Shown here: one piece after another, positions 44,387 to 52,607 of the stretch
Position numbering within the stretch: position 1 is the first letter of the stretch
How the letters are laid out: every line of letters starts with the position of its first letter
The notes under the pieces: model-generated
What the model was told of the DNA's origin: nothing
Database searches by the model: none
Seen by the model: only the letters and a program-made list of their open reading frames with translations
From: Chitinophaga sancti
GTDB lineage: Bacteria; Bacteroidota; Bacteroidia; Chitinophagales; Chitinophagaceae
NCBI RefSeq assembly: GCF_034424315.1
Contig: NZ_CP139972.1
Coordinates: forward strand, 2,852,001 to 2,916,000
Direction of reading: 5' to 3'
DNA length: 64,000 nucleotides
Made by a program: the position numbers and the translations under genes

Positions 44387-45520
44387 TTAAGGCAATACGA
44401 TCAGCCTTTTGCCTTCAATTCTAAAATGCACTCCTGACAATTTTAATCCCTCCAGTACTTGTGCCAGGCTCAGATTACGGCCTATTTCGCCATAGAACCT
44501 GTTGGTTGGAATTCCCTGTTCATAAACCACCTCGATGTCATACCACCTGGCCAGCTGACGCATGACCGCTTCTACCCCCAAATCATCAAAGTTAAAGACC
44601 CCATCTTTCCAGGAACTTACCTGGCTTGTGTTTATATTTCTGTTCACTGTGATTTCATCATTCACCTGCGCCTGCTGACCCGGTTGCAATACAACGGCGG
44701 CAGCATCTTTGTTCACTTTGATGCTACCCTGCAGCAGGGTGGCCCTGATCTGCTTTTCGTCGGGATAAGCATTGATGTTGAACTGTGTGCCCAGTACCTG
44801 TACCTTCACCTGGTCTGCTACTTCTACTACAAAAGGATGTGCTGCATCCTTCGCTACATCGAAGAAGGCTTCTCCTGTAATGGAAACGATCCTTTCCTTA
44901 CCTGTAAAGGCAGTCGGATACTTCAGCGAGCTCCCGGCATTGAGCCATACCGTAGTTCCATCCGGCAATTGCAATTGAAATTGCCGGGCTTTGGGCGTAC
45001 GGATCATATTGTAGCTCACGGCAGCTGCATTATCAGCATTATAACGCAGACTACCATTATTTAATGTAACCGTAGTGCCATTCTGGTTGGCAATCACCCC
45101 ATTGCCGGCACTGTCCAGGGCTATAACCTGGCCATTGGCAAGGGTGAGCACGGCACCACTTTTACCAGGCTGTACATCATTTACTTTCGCAGCAATTATT
45201 GGTGCAACTTGCCTGCGATCCGGTTTGAAAACATACCAGGCAGTAGTACCTAGTACAATGATGGCTGCAGCAGCAGCGGCCCGGCGCAGGATTGGCATTT
45301 TCCTGACTACCGCCTCTTTATGTTGTAAGCGCTCCTCCAGTGAGGACAGGAACACTGGCGACGCTGGCTCATAATCCACTTCCCCCGCTTGTTGCAGGAT
45401 ACGATGGAACTCCCCCGGGTCTACTTCAGCATACCAGCTAAAAAAAGCCAGCTCTTCTGTTTCGCTCAGGGTACTGCTCCTGTATTTATGAATTAAATGG
45501 ATGATTTGCTCGTCACTCAT
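44387..45520 (-). CDS. FecR-family anti-sigma factor
   Basis: A 377-residue protein: a short cytoplasmic N-terminal sigma-binding region, a transmembrane helix (AAAAAAIIVLGTTAWYVF), the periplasmic FecR domain (LPDGTTVWLNAGSSLKYPTA, GEAFFDVAKDAAHPFVVEVA) and a C-terminal DUF4974-like domain (FDDLGVEAVMRQLARWYDIE). ATG at 45520 is preferred over TTG at 45526. It transmits the STN signal of the downstream SusC to the sigma factor encoded upstream. Confidence 0.93.
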   Translation of the reverse strand: MSDEQIIHLIHKYRSSTLSETEELAFFSWYAEVDPGEFHRILQQAGEVDYEPASPVFLSSLEERLQHKEAVVRKMPILRRAAAAAAIIVLGTTAWYVFKPDRRQVAPIIAAKVNDVQPGKSGAVLTLANGQVIALDSAGNGVIANQNGTTVTLNNGSLRYNADNAAAVSYNMIRTPKARQFQLQLPDGTTVWLNAGSSLKYPTAFTGKERIVSITGEAFFDVAKDAAHPFVVEVADQVKVQVLGTQFNINAYPDEKQIRATLLQGSIKVNKDAAAVVLQPGQQAQVNDEITVNRNINTSQVSSWKDGVFNFDDLGVEAVMRQLARWYDIEVVYEQGIPTNRFYGEIGRNLSLAQVLEGLKLSGVHFRIEGKRLIVLP

Positions 45521-45574
45521 ATACAAGAGACGAACTCGTAAAAGGTTTGTATACGCTTTTTCTAAAAATATTTT

Positions 45575-46159
45575 TTAGCGCCCCCTGGACCAGAGGATGA
45601 GTAGGAAGGTAAACACGCCACCATGCTCGTTCAGGAGCTTTTTGAGGGTATGAAAGGCGGTGTAAAAATGTTTTTTGACCGTTACGACAGCAATGCCGCA
45701 TCGTTCGGCTATTTCCTCAAAACTGAGGCCTTCCTGTGTACGAAGCAGGAATATTTCTTTCTTCTGGGGATCAAGGGTAGCAATGGCCCGGGTGGCAATG
45801 TCGTGGTATTCTTTATAGACTAACTGCTGGTCGCCCCCGGTAGCGACATCGTCCTGCTGGTGTACGATGGCATCTATGGCTTTCAGGTGCACCTTCTTCC
45901 TTCTTAAATGATCGAACAGGAGGTTTTTGGCTACGCGGAAGGCATAGTCTTCAAATGACCGCACCACTAAAAGTTTCTCTTTTGTTTTCCAGATACGCAG
46001 AAAGGTCTCCTGCAAAATTTCATCGGTTTCTTCCTTATCCCGGGTGATGAAGGTGATGGCTACTTGCAGACGCGGATAGTGGTGGGTATATAAATAACCA
46101 TATGCCAGCTGATTTCCGTCTGCCGCTTCCTGTACCCATGTTATGAACTGATCCCTCAA
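45575..46159 (-). CDS. ECF RNA polymerase sigma factor (FecI-like)
   Basis: A 194-residue sigma factor. Region 2 covers QLAYGYLYTHHYPRLQVAIT, DEILQETFLRIWKTKE and FRVAKNLLFDHLRRKK; region 4 covers LDPQKKEIFLLRTQEGLSFE and RCGIAVVTVKKHFYTAFHTL. The hydrophobic tail (FTFLLILW) is common in Bacteroidota FecI-like factors. The only suitable start is TTG at 46159, since no in-frame ATG precedes region 2. It begins the FecI-FecR-SusCD-TlpA-S9 locus and likely drives it. Confidence 0.92.
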   Translation of the reverse strand: MRDQFITWVQEAADGNQLAYGYLYTHHYPRLQVAITFITRDKEETDEILQETFLRIWKTKEKLLVVRSFEDYAFRVAKNLLFDHLRRKKVHLKAIDAIVHQQDDVATGGDQQLVYKEYHDIATRAIATLDPQKKEIFLLRTQEGLSFEEIAERCGIAVVTVKKHFYTAFHTLKKLLNEHGGVFTFLLILWSRGR

Positions 46160-46249
46160 ATGAAAAAATAGAAATTATAGTGCAAGATACATCTAAAATT
46201 ATGCAGTTATAGGGAAAAAGCAGAGGTATCTCATCTATAAACTGGTAAT

Positions 46250-46330
46250 AACCCGCAGATAAGCCGCCTCTTTTAAGATGCGGGTTAAAGGCGGCTTATA
46301 GGCGGGATATCTGCGGGTTATCTGCGGGTT
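46250..46330. repeat. inverted and tandem repeats upstream of the sigma gene
   Basis: AACCCGCAGAT (46250-46260) plus AAGCCGCCT (46261-46269) is mirrored by AGGCGGCTT (46289-46297) and by two contiguous copies of ATCTGCGGGTT (46309-46319, 46320-46330). Another near copy, GATGCGGGTT, lies in the loop. The set can fold into a long hairpin with a bulge. It occupies the 366-bp region between the sigma gene and the divergent kinase gene, where I see no convincing gene. It may be regulatory or a repetitive-element remnant. Confidence 0.6.
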
Positions 46331-46525
46331 ATCTCTCTTTTTGACCGCCAGCTGATACGGTTTGAAAATTCCTCTTTTTAGGTTTTTAAGGGCAAAAAGA
46401 AGGTGATAGGGGTTGTTTCCCTCTTTATATCCGGATCTCCCTGCTGCCTGCTTAATTGAATTCAAATGATCCCCCATTGCTGGCTGTTTTTCTCATAGAA
46501 TAAGCCTTTTCTGTACCTTGCAGCC

Positions 46526-47320
46526 ATGAATCAACAACCTGAGCTTAGAACCGTTAGCGTAACAAGATATGTAACGCCGCTTCGGGAAGGCGGCTCTCTC
46601 CCCGCCATCGCCGAAGCAGATGACGGCTTTTTATATGTACTGAAATTCCGGGGCGCCGGCCAGGGTATCAAGGCCCTGATCGCCGAACTGATAGGCGGAG
46701 AAATAGCCCGTGCATTGGGGTTCAAAATGCCCGAAATCGTGTTTGCCACTCTGGATAGTGCCTTTGGCCGTACCGAACCGGATGAGGAAATCCAGGACCT
46801 CCTGAAGGCCAGCGTTGGCCTGAACCTGGGTGTTCATTATCTCTCCGGGTCAGTGACCTTCGACCCGGCCGTCACGAAAATTGAACCTGAACTGGCTTCA
46901 CGTATCGTATGGATGGATTGCCTGCTGACAAATGTTGACCGTACACCCCGCAATACCAATATGCTCATGTGGCACAGGGAGCTCTGGCTCATCGATCATG
47001 GGGCATCCCTTTATTTCCACCACAACTGGAGTAACTGGGAAGCATCTGCCACCAAACCTTTTGTACAGGTCAAAGACCATGTATTGCTGCCACAGGCTAC
47101 CCTGATTGCCGAAGCTGATGCCCAACTGCGCCTGCTGCTCACCACCGAAAAGATCAGGGGTATTGTCAGCCTGATCCCGGACGAATGGTTGCAGGAATGG
47201 TCTTCCGGCGAAAGCCCGGAACAGGTAAGAGAGGTATATTATCAATTCATAACCACACGCTTAGCAGCGTCTGAAATATTTGTAAAAGAAGCACAACATG
47301 CAAGAGAAGCACTTATATGA
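46526..47320 (+). CDS. HipA-like kinase-fold protein (HipA_2 type)
   Basis: A 264-residue protein resembling the short HipA-like kinase domain without the HipA N-terminal subdomain. Visible are FLYVLKFRGAGQGIKALIAE (ATP-binding strand with Lys and phosphate loop), MDCLLTNVDRTPRNTNMLMW (catalytic-loop D..N) and LWLIDHGASLYF (metal-binding D). It would be a protein kinase or a pseudokinase-like adenosine-nucleotide binder. Its stop lies 23 bp inside the next gene, a DUF3037 protein, a pairing I have seen repeatedly for these two families. The cellular target is unknown. Confidence 0.8.
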   Translation: MNQQPELRTVSVTRYVTPLREGGSLPAIAEADDGFLYVLKFRGAGQGIKALIAELIGGEIARALGFKMPEIVFATLDSAFGRTEPDEEIQDLLKASVGLNLGVHYLSGSVTFDPAVTKIEPELASRIVWMDCLLTNVDRTPRNTNMLMWHRELWLIDHGASLYFHHNWSNWEASATKPFVQVKDHVLLPQATLIAEADAQLRLLLTTEKIRGIVSLIPDEWLQEWSSGESPEQVREVYYQFITTRLAASEIFVKEAQHAREALI

Positions 47321-47681
47321 GTATGCTGTCATTCGCGTAGTTCCCAGTGTAGTACGCGAGGAGTTCCTCAATATAGGTGTGATCCTGTATTGTAAACAAC
47401 AGCGGTACCTGCAAACCCTTTTTTCTGTGAACGGGGAGAAGATCAGGTGCCTGGCTCCTGAATTTGATATGGAGGAACTAAGGGCTTACCTGACTGCCTT
47501 TGAAAAGATTGCCGCCGGCGCCCCTGATGCCGGCCCTATCGCCAAACTGGATTTGCCCTCCCGGTTCAGGTGGCTCACCGCTACAAGAAGTACTGTCATT
47601 CAATCATCTAAAATCCATCCCGGCCTCTGCGGAGACCTGGCAGGTACATTGCAGCGCCTGCATGCACAATTAGTTTTATAA
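47298..47681 (+). CDS. DUF3037 protein
   Basis: A 127-residue protein with the DUF3037 start YEYAVIRVVPSVVREEFLNI and GVILYCKQQRYLQ, and a later segment RFRWLTATRSTVIQSSKIHP. It has no signal or membrane helix. It overlaps the kinase-like gene by 23 bp, so the two are surely co-expressed and may form a complex. The function of the family is not established as far as I know. Confidence 0.8.
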   Translation: MQEKHLYEYAVIRVVPSVVREEFLNIGVILYCKQQRYLQTLFSVNGEKIRCLAPEFDMEELRAYLTAFEKIAAGAPDAGPIAKLDLPSRFRWLTATRSTVIQSSKIHPGLCGDLAGTLQRLHAQLVL

Positions 47682-47860
47682 TAAAAATTTATTTACTGCG
47701 TTATATCTGGGTTGTTTCAAAAGTAATCTACCCGGTTTAATCCGGATCCCTGTCGGAGAGGTTTTCTATTGATGAAATGCGCAATGCCTTCAGGTTACTT
47801 TTGACACATCCCGTACTGTTCTATTCCATATCTCTTATTGACAGATGCTAAATCCTATCC

Positions 47861-48592
47861 ATGAAACTTTTTTGTTTATGCTGCATATCTTTGCTGATGG
47901 CCTTCCTGTCTGTGCATGCACAGGATACCATTCCCCCTGCACCTGTAGGCAGCACTATTTACCTGCTGAATGATGTCTGGCTTATGTCTGCGGCTGACAA
48001 GTACGGCCCTATGAAATGTGATCATACCACCATCAGTGCTTCCGAACAATTTATTGTTGTAGATGCCGGAGACAGCACCATCGCCCTGCAGGGCAGTAAT
48101 GGCCGCTATGTAACCGCTACCAGTCCAATGCGTTGTACCAGCACCATGATTGATCACAATGCCCGTTTTAAATGGGTAGGGCTGGGTACCAATACAGTTG
48201 CGCTGCAAAATCTAAAAGGGGAATACGTATTTATGGAGAGCAACCTGCTCAGCCTGACCTGCAAAAGTACGGCCATCACTACCGGCAGCACCTTTACCTG
48301 GAGTGCCGTTTCCATGGCTCCCCAGGAGGAGAAAGCTGAAACGGCCAACCTGAATGTGTTTCCAAATCCCGCTTCCGGCAATGTTAATATTAAGTATGCA
48401 CTGCCTGCTGCAGCCGAAGTATTGATCGAGTTTTATAATAGCAGGGGAGCATTGGTGAAATCGTTCCTGGGTGGATTGCAGGAGGGTACGACCCGGCTCA
48501 ATGTAGGTATCAATGACCTTGAGAAAGGGATGTACATTGTTCGGCTGACTTCAAAAGGTATTAAAGAAACGAAGAAGTTAATCGTTCAGTGA
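47861..48592 (+). CDS. secreted beta-trefoil-like protein with T9SS sorting domain
   Basis: A 243-residue exported protein (signal to SVHA-Q). Residues 25-150 show repeated fascin-like beta-trefoil units (STIALQGSNGRYVTATSP, NTVALQNLKGEYVFMESN). Residues 163-243 are a type A T9SS C-terminal sorting domain: NLNVFPNPASGNVNIKYALP ... LEKGMYIVRLTSKGIKETKK LIVQ. It is thus sent across the outer membrane by the type IX system. The trefoil suggests carbohydrate or actin-like binding only by fold. Its end overlaps the convergent GAF gene by 15 bp. Confidence 0.8.
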   Translation: MKLFCLCCISLLMAFLSVHAQDTIPPAPVGSTIYLLNDVWLMSAADKYGPMKCDHTTISASEQFIVVDAGDSTIALQGSNGRYVTATSPMRCTSTMIDHNARFKWVGLGTNTVALQNLKGEYVFMESNLLSLTCKSTAITTGSTFTWSAVSMAPQEEKAETANLNVFPNPASGNVNIKYALPAAAEVLIEFYNSRGALVKSFLGGLQEGTTRLNVGINDLEKGMYIVRLTSKGIKETKKLIVQ

Positions 48593-50938
48593 TGCCTCAT
48601 ATACCACGCCTACACGCAATGCCTTGAGGCCACTCAGGCCCTGCAGGTCCTCCAGCAGCAGGTATTCAAGATCATTGCACAGGACATGCTTTTCCTGCAG
48701 GTATTCAATGAAAGGCAGGTAATCTTCCACATCCTTGTTATCGAAATAGATCAGCACGATCTTATCCGGCTGGGTGAGGCGTTCTTCTGATTCCTTGATG
48801 TGTACTTTATCGATACGCTTCTTGATCATCTGGTAACGGATGTTATAAGCACCCTCTACATCAAAGCGTCTTTCGTCTGCCCTGAAACTGATATCGATAG
48901 TATGGTTGTGTACGAAAATGAGCTGCGTGGTACGTAATACCTTTGGCATGCCGGGCAGCAGGGCACGGGTAATACGTGCGATGGCAGCCATACCTGACAA
49001 TTGCCATAAACGCAGGTTTTTAAGATGGAAATGATTGAAGGGATGCTGCGGTGCTATGGACTGACCAATGTATGCATCGTATTCTACGCCGTCGGTCCTG
49101 AACTTTTCAAAGTAGCAGGGATACAGGCTTTGCAACTGGTTCTTTTCATGTTCAAAATATTCATTCACCGCTTCATTGATCATCTGCATGGATATCTCCA
49201 ACGAATATTTTTCGCCGCTAGTACTGTTGTTAAAAGCATCCAGTACTTTCAGGTATTCATCTACCAGGTGTTTTGTTTGCGGATGCTGGCCGGCAAGATG
49301 ATTCAGGAAAGGCGTCGTTTCTTTTCTTAAAAAAGTGTTTAGCTTATCTTCATCATTGGCGTACAACTGGTCTGATGCCAGGATCTCCTGCCATTTGGAG
49401 CATTTATAAATCATCTCTTCGAGCAGCGCGGATGGATACCTATCCTGTAAGGTCCTTAATGTTCCACCTAATAAGGAAAGGTGTGCATCCAGGTCTGCCA
49501 CGATGGCCTTGTTCCGTTCTATAGTAGAGTTGCGGATATCAACTGCCCCGTATAACGGGTATACATTATCGAAGTGAATACTGAATTCCTTTTCCGGTAA
49601 ATGCCGTTTCCTGTCATGCAGGTATTGCCAGGCCACTTCGTTGAACTTCCATTGCACGGCTGGCTGGATAGATGTGAATTTTTCTTTGATGACACATTCT
49701 ATTTCGTAGTTGAATTCATCAATATATATCTGTAATAAGCGGCCAATGGCAGCCATGGCAGGTTGTAAGAGCACAAGGATCTTCTCATCAAAGCGCTCGT
49801 CCTGCCAGGTATGGATGGCCAGCACGCCTACTGGTATATGATTGTGGAACACCGGCATCAAAGCCAGGGAACGTACACCGAGTTTACGGAAGTAGTCCAG
49901 GTAATCATGGCCTTGCTGGTTCTCAGCAGAGATATCCTGGGAGAAAAAGAAGTCGGGATTGGAGAAATACCCTTTTGCCTGCCTGCGGAATACGTCAGGC
50001 GATACGCGGCCTTCACCCCATACTTCGAAGAGGATACCCGTACCACCTTTTACATAACCATATACAGGCTCGTTGTTCACTCTAACAAACGGGAAGAGAT
50101 CGAACTCTATCTGGTTGTTTCTCACCAGGGTTTTCAGGGATTTAATCACATTCCTGTAGTTCTCATCGTCATTTGCAGGTGTGCGGTTCAGGCGCACGCG
50201 TTCAATATTGTCAATTGCTTTTTCGGCAGTAACGTCTGTAAGATTCAGGATACAGATCCCTCTTATTTTAAAGAGCGATAGTGGCAACATTTCCAGGAGG
50301 ATATCATAGCCCTCCCCTTCACTCATGCGCATGTAGAGTTCACTGAAATCCAGCTGAGGCAGGGGGCCTTTAGCGGTCACTTCAATGTAATCCATATTAA
50401 TCCGCATGGCATAGTATTGCAGCAAACCGGTGGAGAGATTAATGCCGGCATGCACATCCGGCAATTGCGTAGGCGCCTGGAAGTTATATAACTTTTGTAA
50501 TACGACGGAGTATAATAATTTGAGCCGGTCGCGTTGATACTCGTCAGCCGTTTTTGTGATCACATAAATATCATGGTCATCCCTCCGGTTGCGCATCAGT
50601 TCGTAAAACAGGGTGGTGCCGTAGAATATAAGCGGCTGAAAAGGCATATTCATGGCCCATGCCAGCTCTTTTTCATCCGTCATAGCCGGAGAAAGACAAG
50701 CATACATCTGTTCCAGTAAATCGCTGTATTTGCCGACTTCTTCCAACGAAATTTCTTCCTGCGGGAGATGATATTGCTCATAGGTAGCCAGCACCTGTTC
50801 ATACAGTGCTTTTTTAACTGTCTGCTCGTGTTGGATTCTCTCGCGAAGGCGATTAATAAATGGTTGGAATGAAATCGCGGTATCCAGATCCACACTGGCT
50901 ACCTCTACTCCTGATACTTCCTGAATAATTTTTTCCAT
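48578..50938 (-). CDS. GAF-domain cytoplasmic protein, unknown signalling role
   Basis: A 786-residue protein. The ATG at 50938 (MEKIIQEVSGVEVASV) is preferred over an upstream start that adds 20 non-conserved residues. A GAF domain is visible at about residues 310-410 (GTGILFEVWGEGRVSPDVFR ... RKLGVRSLALMPVFHNHIPV). The remainder is helical. No catalytic output domain was found (no kinase, GGDEF or HTH motif), so it may regulate by protein contact. Confidence 0.75.
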   Translation of the reverse strand: MEKIIQEVSGVEVASVDLDTAISFQPFINRLRERIQHEQTVKKALYEQVLATYEQYHLPQEEISLEEVGKYSDLLEQMYACLSPAMTDEKELAWAMNMPFQPLIFYGTTLFYELMRNRRDDHDIYVITKTADEYQRDRLKLLYSVVLQKLYNFQAPTQLPDVHAGINLSTGLLQYYAMRINMDYIEVTAKGPLPQLDFSELYMRMSEGEGYDILLEMLPLSLFKIRGICILNLTDVTAEKAIDNIERVRLNRTPANDDENYRNVIKSLKTLVRNNQIEFDLFPFVRVNNEPVYGYVKGGTGILFEVWGEGRVSPDVFRRQAKGYFSNPDFFFSQDISAENQQGHDYLDYFRKLGVRSLALMPVFHNHIPVGVLAIHTWQDERFDEKILVLLQPAMAAIGRLLQIYIDEFNYEIECVIKEKFTSIQPAVQWKFNEVAWQYLHDRKRHLPEKEFSIHFDNVYPLYGAVDIRNSTIERNKAIVADLDAHLSLLGGTLRTLQDRYPSALLEEMIYKCSKWQEILASDQLYANDEDKLNTFLRKETTPFLNHLAGQHPQTKHLVDEYLKVLDAFNNSTSGEKYSLEISMQMINEAVNEYFEHEKNQLQSLYPCYFEKFRTDGVEYDAYIGQSIAPQHPFNHFHLKNLRLWQLSGMAAIARITRALLPGMPKVLRTTQLIFVHNHTIDISFRADERRFDVEGAYNIRYQMIKKRIDKVHIKESEERLTQPDKIVLIYFDNKDVEDYLPFIEYLQEKHVLCNDLEYLLLEDLQGLSGLKALRVGVVYEASLND

Positions 50939-51017
50939 TGGTGATTGAAGATAGCGAAAACCTATATACGTATAGCAAATTTGGCACCATACATTCAATG
51001 TTTCTTATCTTGCTCAT

Positions 51018-51220
51018 ATGAGATCACCTATTGTTCTTTTCCTGCTCATCGTCATTTCATGCCACAGCATCGCCCAATCCAAACAAGGGTATTTTCCACC
51101 CGGGGGCGAATGGCAACAAAAGGCACCGAAAGCCCTGACCCGGTAAAACTCGATTCTGCTATTGCATTTACGATGCAGAATGAAACCAAGCACCCCGCGG
51201 TATGGAAATGGATGAAATGA
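51018..51220 (+). pseudogene. truncated, frameshifted serine-hydrolase (beta-lactamase family) remnant
   Basis: From ATG 51018 the DNA encodes a signal peptide (MRSPIVLFLLIVISCHSIAQ) and YFPPGGEWQQKAPKAL, and then hits a stop. One frame over, it continues as DPVKLDSAIAFTMQNETKHP until 51220. Together they match the N-terminus of exported Bacteroidota serine hydrolases. The catalytic SxxK region and the rest are absent, so the gene has lost both its frame and most of its length. Confidence 0.65.
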
Positions 51221-51231
51221 CTAAGCGGGTT

Positions 51232-52479
51232 TTAGCGGCCCTTTAAGATAGGTTTCAGCACATCCAGTTGTCCATCTACCGGCTCTTCGATCTTTAAACC
51301 CAGGATCTCAGCCACCAGCGGATACACGTGTATATTGGCAAATGTACCAATCCGCTGGTGTTGGTTAAATGCGGGCCCCCAGGCCATGAACACAGCATTC
51401 ATGTCAGTGAGATTATTATCAAAGCCATGATGACCGGTATGTTGTTTACCCTTCTTAGGCTGCGCGAAAACGTAGTAGGGATCGGGTACTAATACGATGT
51501 CTCCAATACGGTTAAATTTATCTTCTGTGCCGTAATGCCATCTTGCCGGCATTTCGGTTTTTCGATATGTTCTGAAGTGGTCTTCGTGAGATTTATAATA
51601 GGCATAAGCCGCATTCACTTTTGCGGTATCATCACCATAGAACATCATCTTCTCTCCTCCCCATGACATTCTCAATCCCATGTCATTCAGCTGGATCAGG
51701 TTCACCGTATCTACAGCCGCCATACCATGATCTGATACTACGATATAGTTAACCGGCAGCTTCAGTGCACTCACCGCCTTCACCATTTTCCCGATGCTTT
51801 CATCTACGAATTGCACCTGTTCTTTTACCTGTTCAGATTCAGGCCCATAGCTATGCCCTGCATGATCTACTTCGGGGAAGTAGAAGGTGATGAGGTGTGG
51901 GCGCTGTGCTGCGGGCAGTTTCAGCCAGTTTACGAGCGCCTGGATGCGATCATCGATCTTTGTTTTCTCCTGGTAGCGATATGAATAAGTTGGGCGTGTG
52001 TTTTGAATAGGACTTTCTGAGCCTACCCAGAAATAACTGGCACTCACCATATGTTGCTGCTCGGCCATTACCCAGAGTGGTGTTCCGCCATACCAGGTAC
52101 CATCTTCCACCGCATCCCGGTTCTTCATATCATAGACCTGTTTGCGATTCCTGTCATAAAACGAATTGTCTACCAGGCCGTGATGAGCAGGATATAGCCC
52201 TGTGATCAGGGTGTAGTGATTCGGGAAAGTAAGGCTTGGATAGGAAGGCTGCATGGCGGTGGCTTTTACGCCTTCGCCGGATAAGCGGAGGAGGTTTGCG
52301 GCCTGGTATTTCTCTGCATAATCGTACCTGAAGCCATCGATAGAGATCATGATGACATAGGGTTTGGCTTCCTGTTCCTTACTGTTAGTGCGTCCTTGAA
52401 CAACCTGCTGCGTAGTGTCCTGTGCAAAAGCGAACTGCGTTGATAGCAAGATCAGTATCGCCAGGGAAATGTGTTTCAT
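51232..52479 (-). CDS. secreted nucleotide pyrophosphatase/phosphodiesterase (NPP, alkaline phosphatase superfamily)
   Basis: A 415-residue enzyme with a signal peptide (LAILILLSTQFAFA). NPP motifs are visible: VIMISIDGFRYDYAEKY (metal Asp), PSYPSLTFPNHYTLITGLYP with the nucleophile Thr, FPEVDHAGHSYGPES (Asp, His), and VVSDHGMA (Asp, His), then GHHGFDN. It binds two zinc ions and cleaves phosphodiester or pyrophosphate bonds in the periplasm. The catalytic residues look complete. Confidence 0.92.
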   Translation of the reverse strand: MKHISLAILILLSTQFAFAQDTTQQVVQGRTNSKEQEAKPYVIMISIDGFRYDYAEKYQAANLLRLSGEGVKATAMQPSYPSLTFPNHYTLITGLYPAHHGLVDNSFYDRNRKQVYDMKNRDAVEDGTWYGGTPLWVMAEQQHMVSASYFWVGSESPIQNTRPTYSYRYQEKTKIDDRIQALVNWLKLPAAQRPHLITFYFPEVDHAGHSYGPESEQVKEQVQFVDESIGKMVKAVSALKLPVNYIVVSDHGMAAVDTVNLIQLNDMGLRMSWGGEKMMFYGDDTAKVNAAYAYYKSHEDHFRTYRKTEMPARWHYGTEDKFNRIGDIVLVPDPYYVFAQPKKGKQHTGHHGFDNNLTDMNAVFMAWGPAFNQHQRIGTFANIHVYPLVAEILGLKIEEPVDGQLDVLKPILKGR

Positions 52480-52573
52480 AGTAGTTTAGATTTCTTGAGA
52501 GGCAAAGGTCGGGAGGAATTTTTAAAAAGTGCGTTAAATAAAAGTTGTTTCCGGGATGGAAAAAATACAAATA

Positions 52574-52603
52574 GTAACAAGGCTGCTGCAGCAGCCTTGT
52601 TAC
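52574..52603. terminator. perfect 30-bp palindrome ending the tail-gene operon
   Basis: GTAACAAGGCTGCTG followed directly by its exact complement. Read on the minus strand it lies just after the tail-fibre stop and is followed by a T-rich run (TATTTGTATTTTTT), so it is the likely terminator of the contractile-tail operon. Confidence 0.75.
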
Positions 52604-52607
52604 TTAC

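Noticed and set aside
46235..46477. Minus-strand 80-codon frame between the sigma and HipA-like genes
   Set aside because: It lies across the inverted/tandem repeat cluster, has no signal, domain or compositional support, and no good start context.
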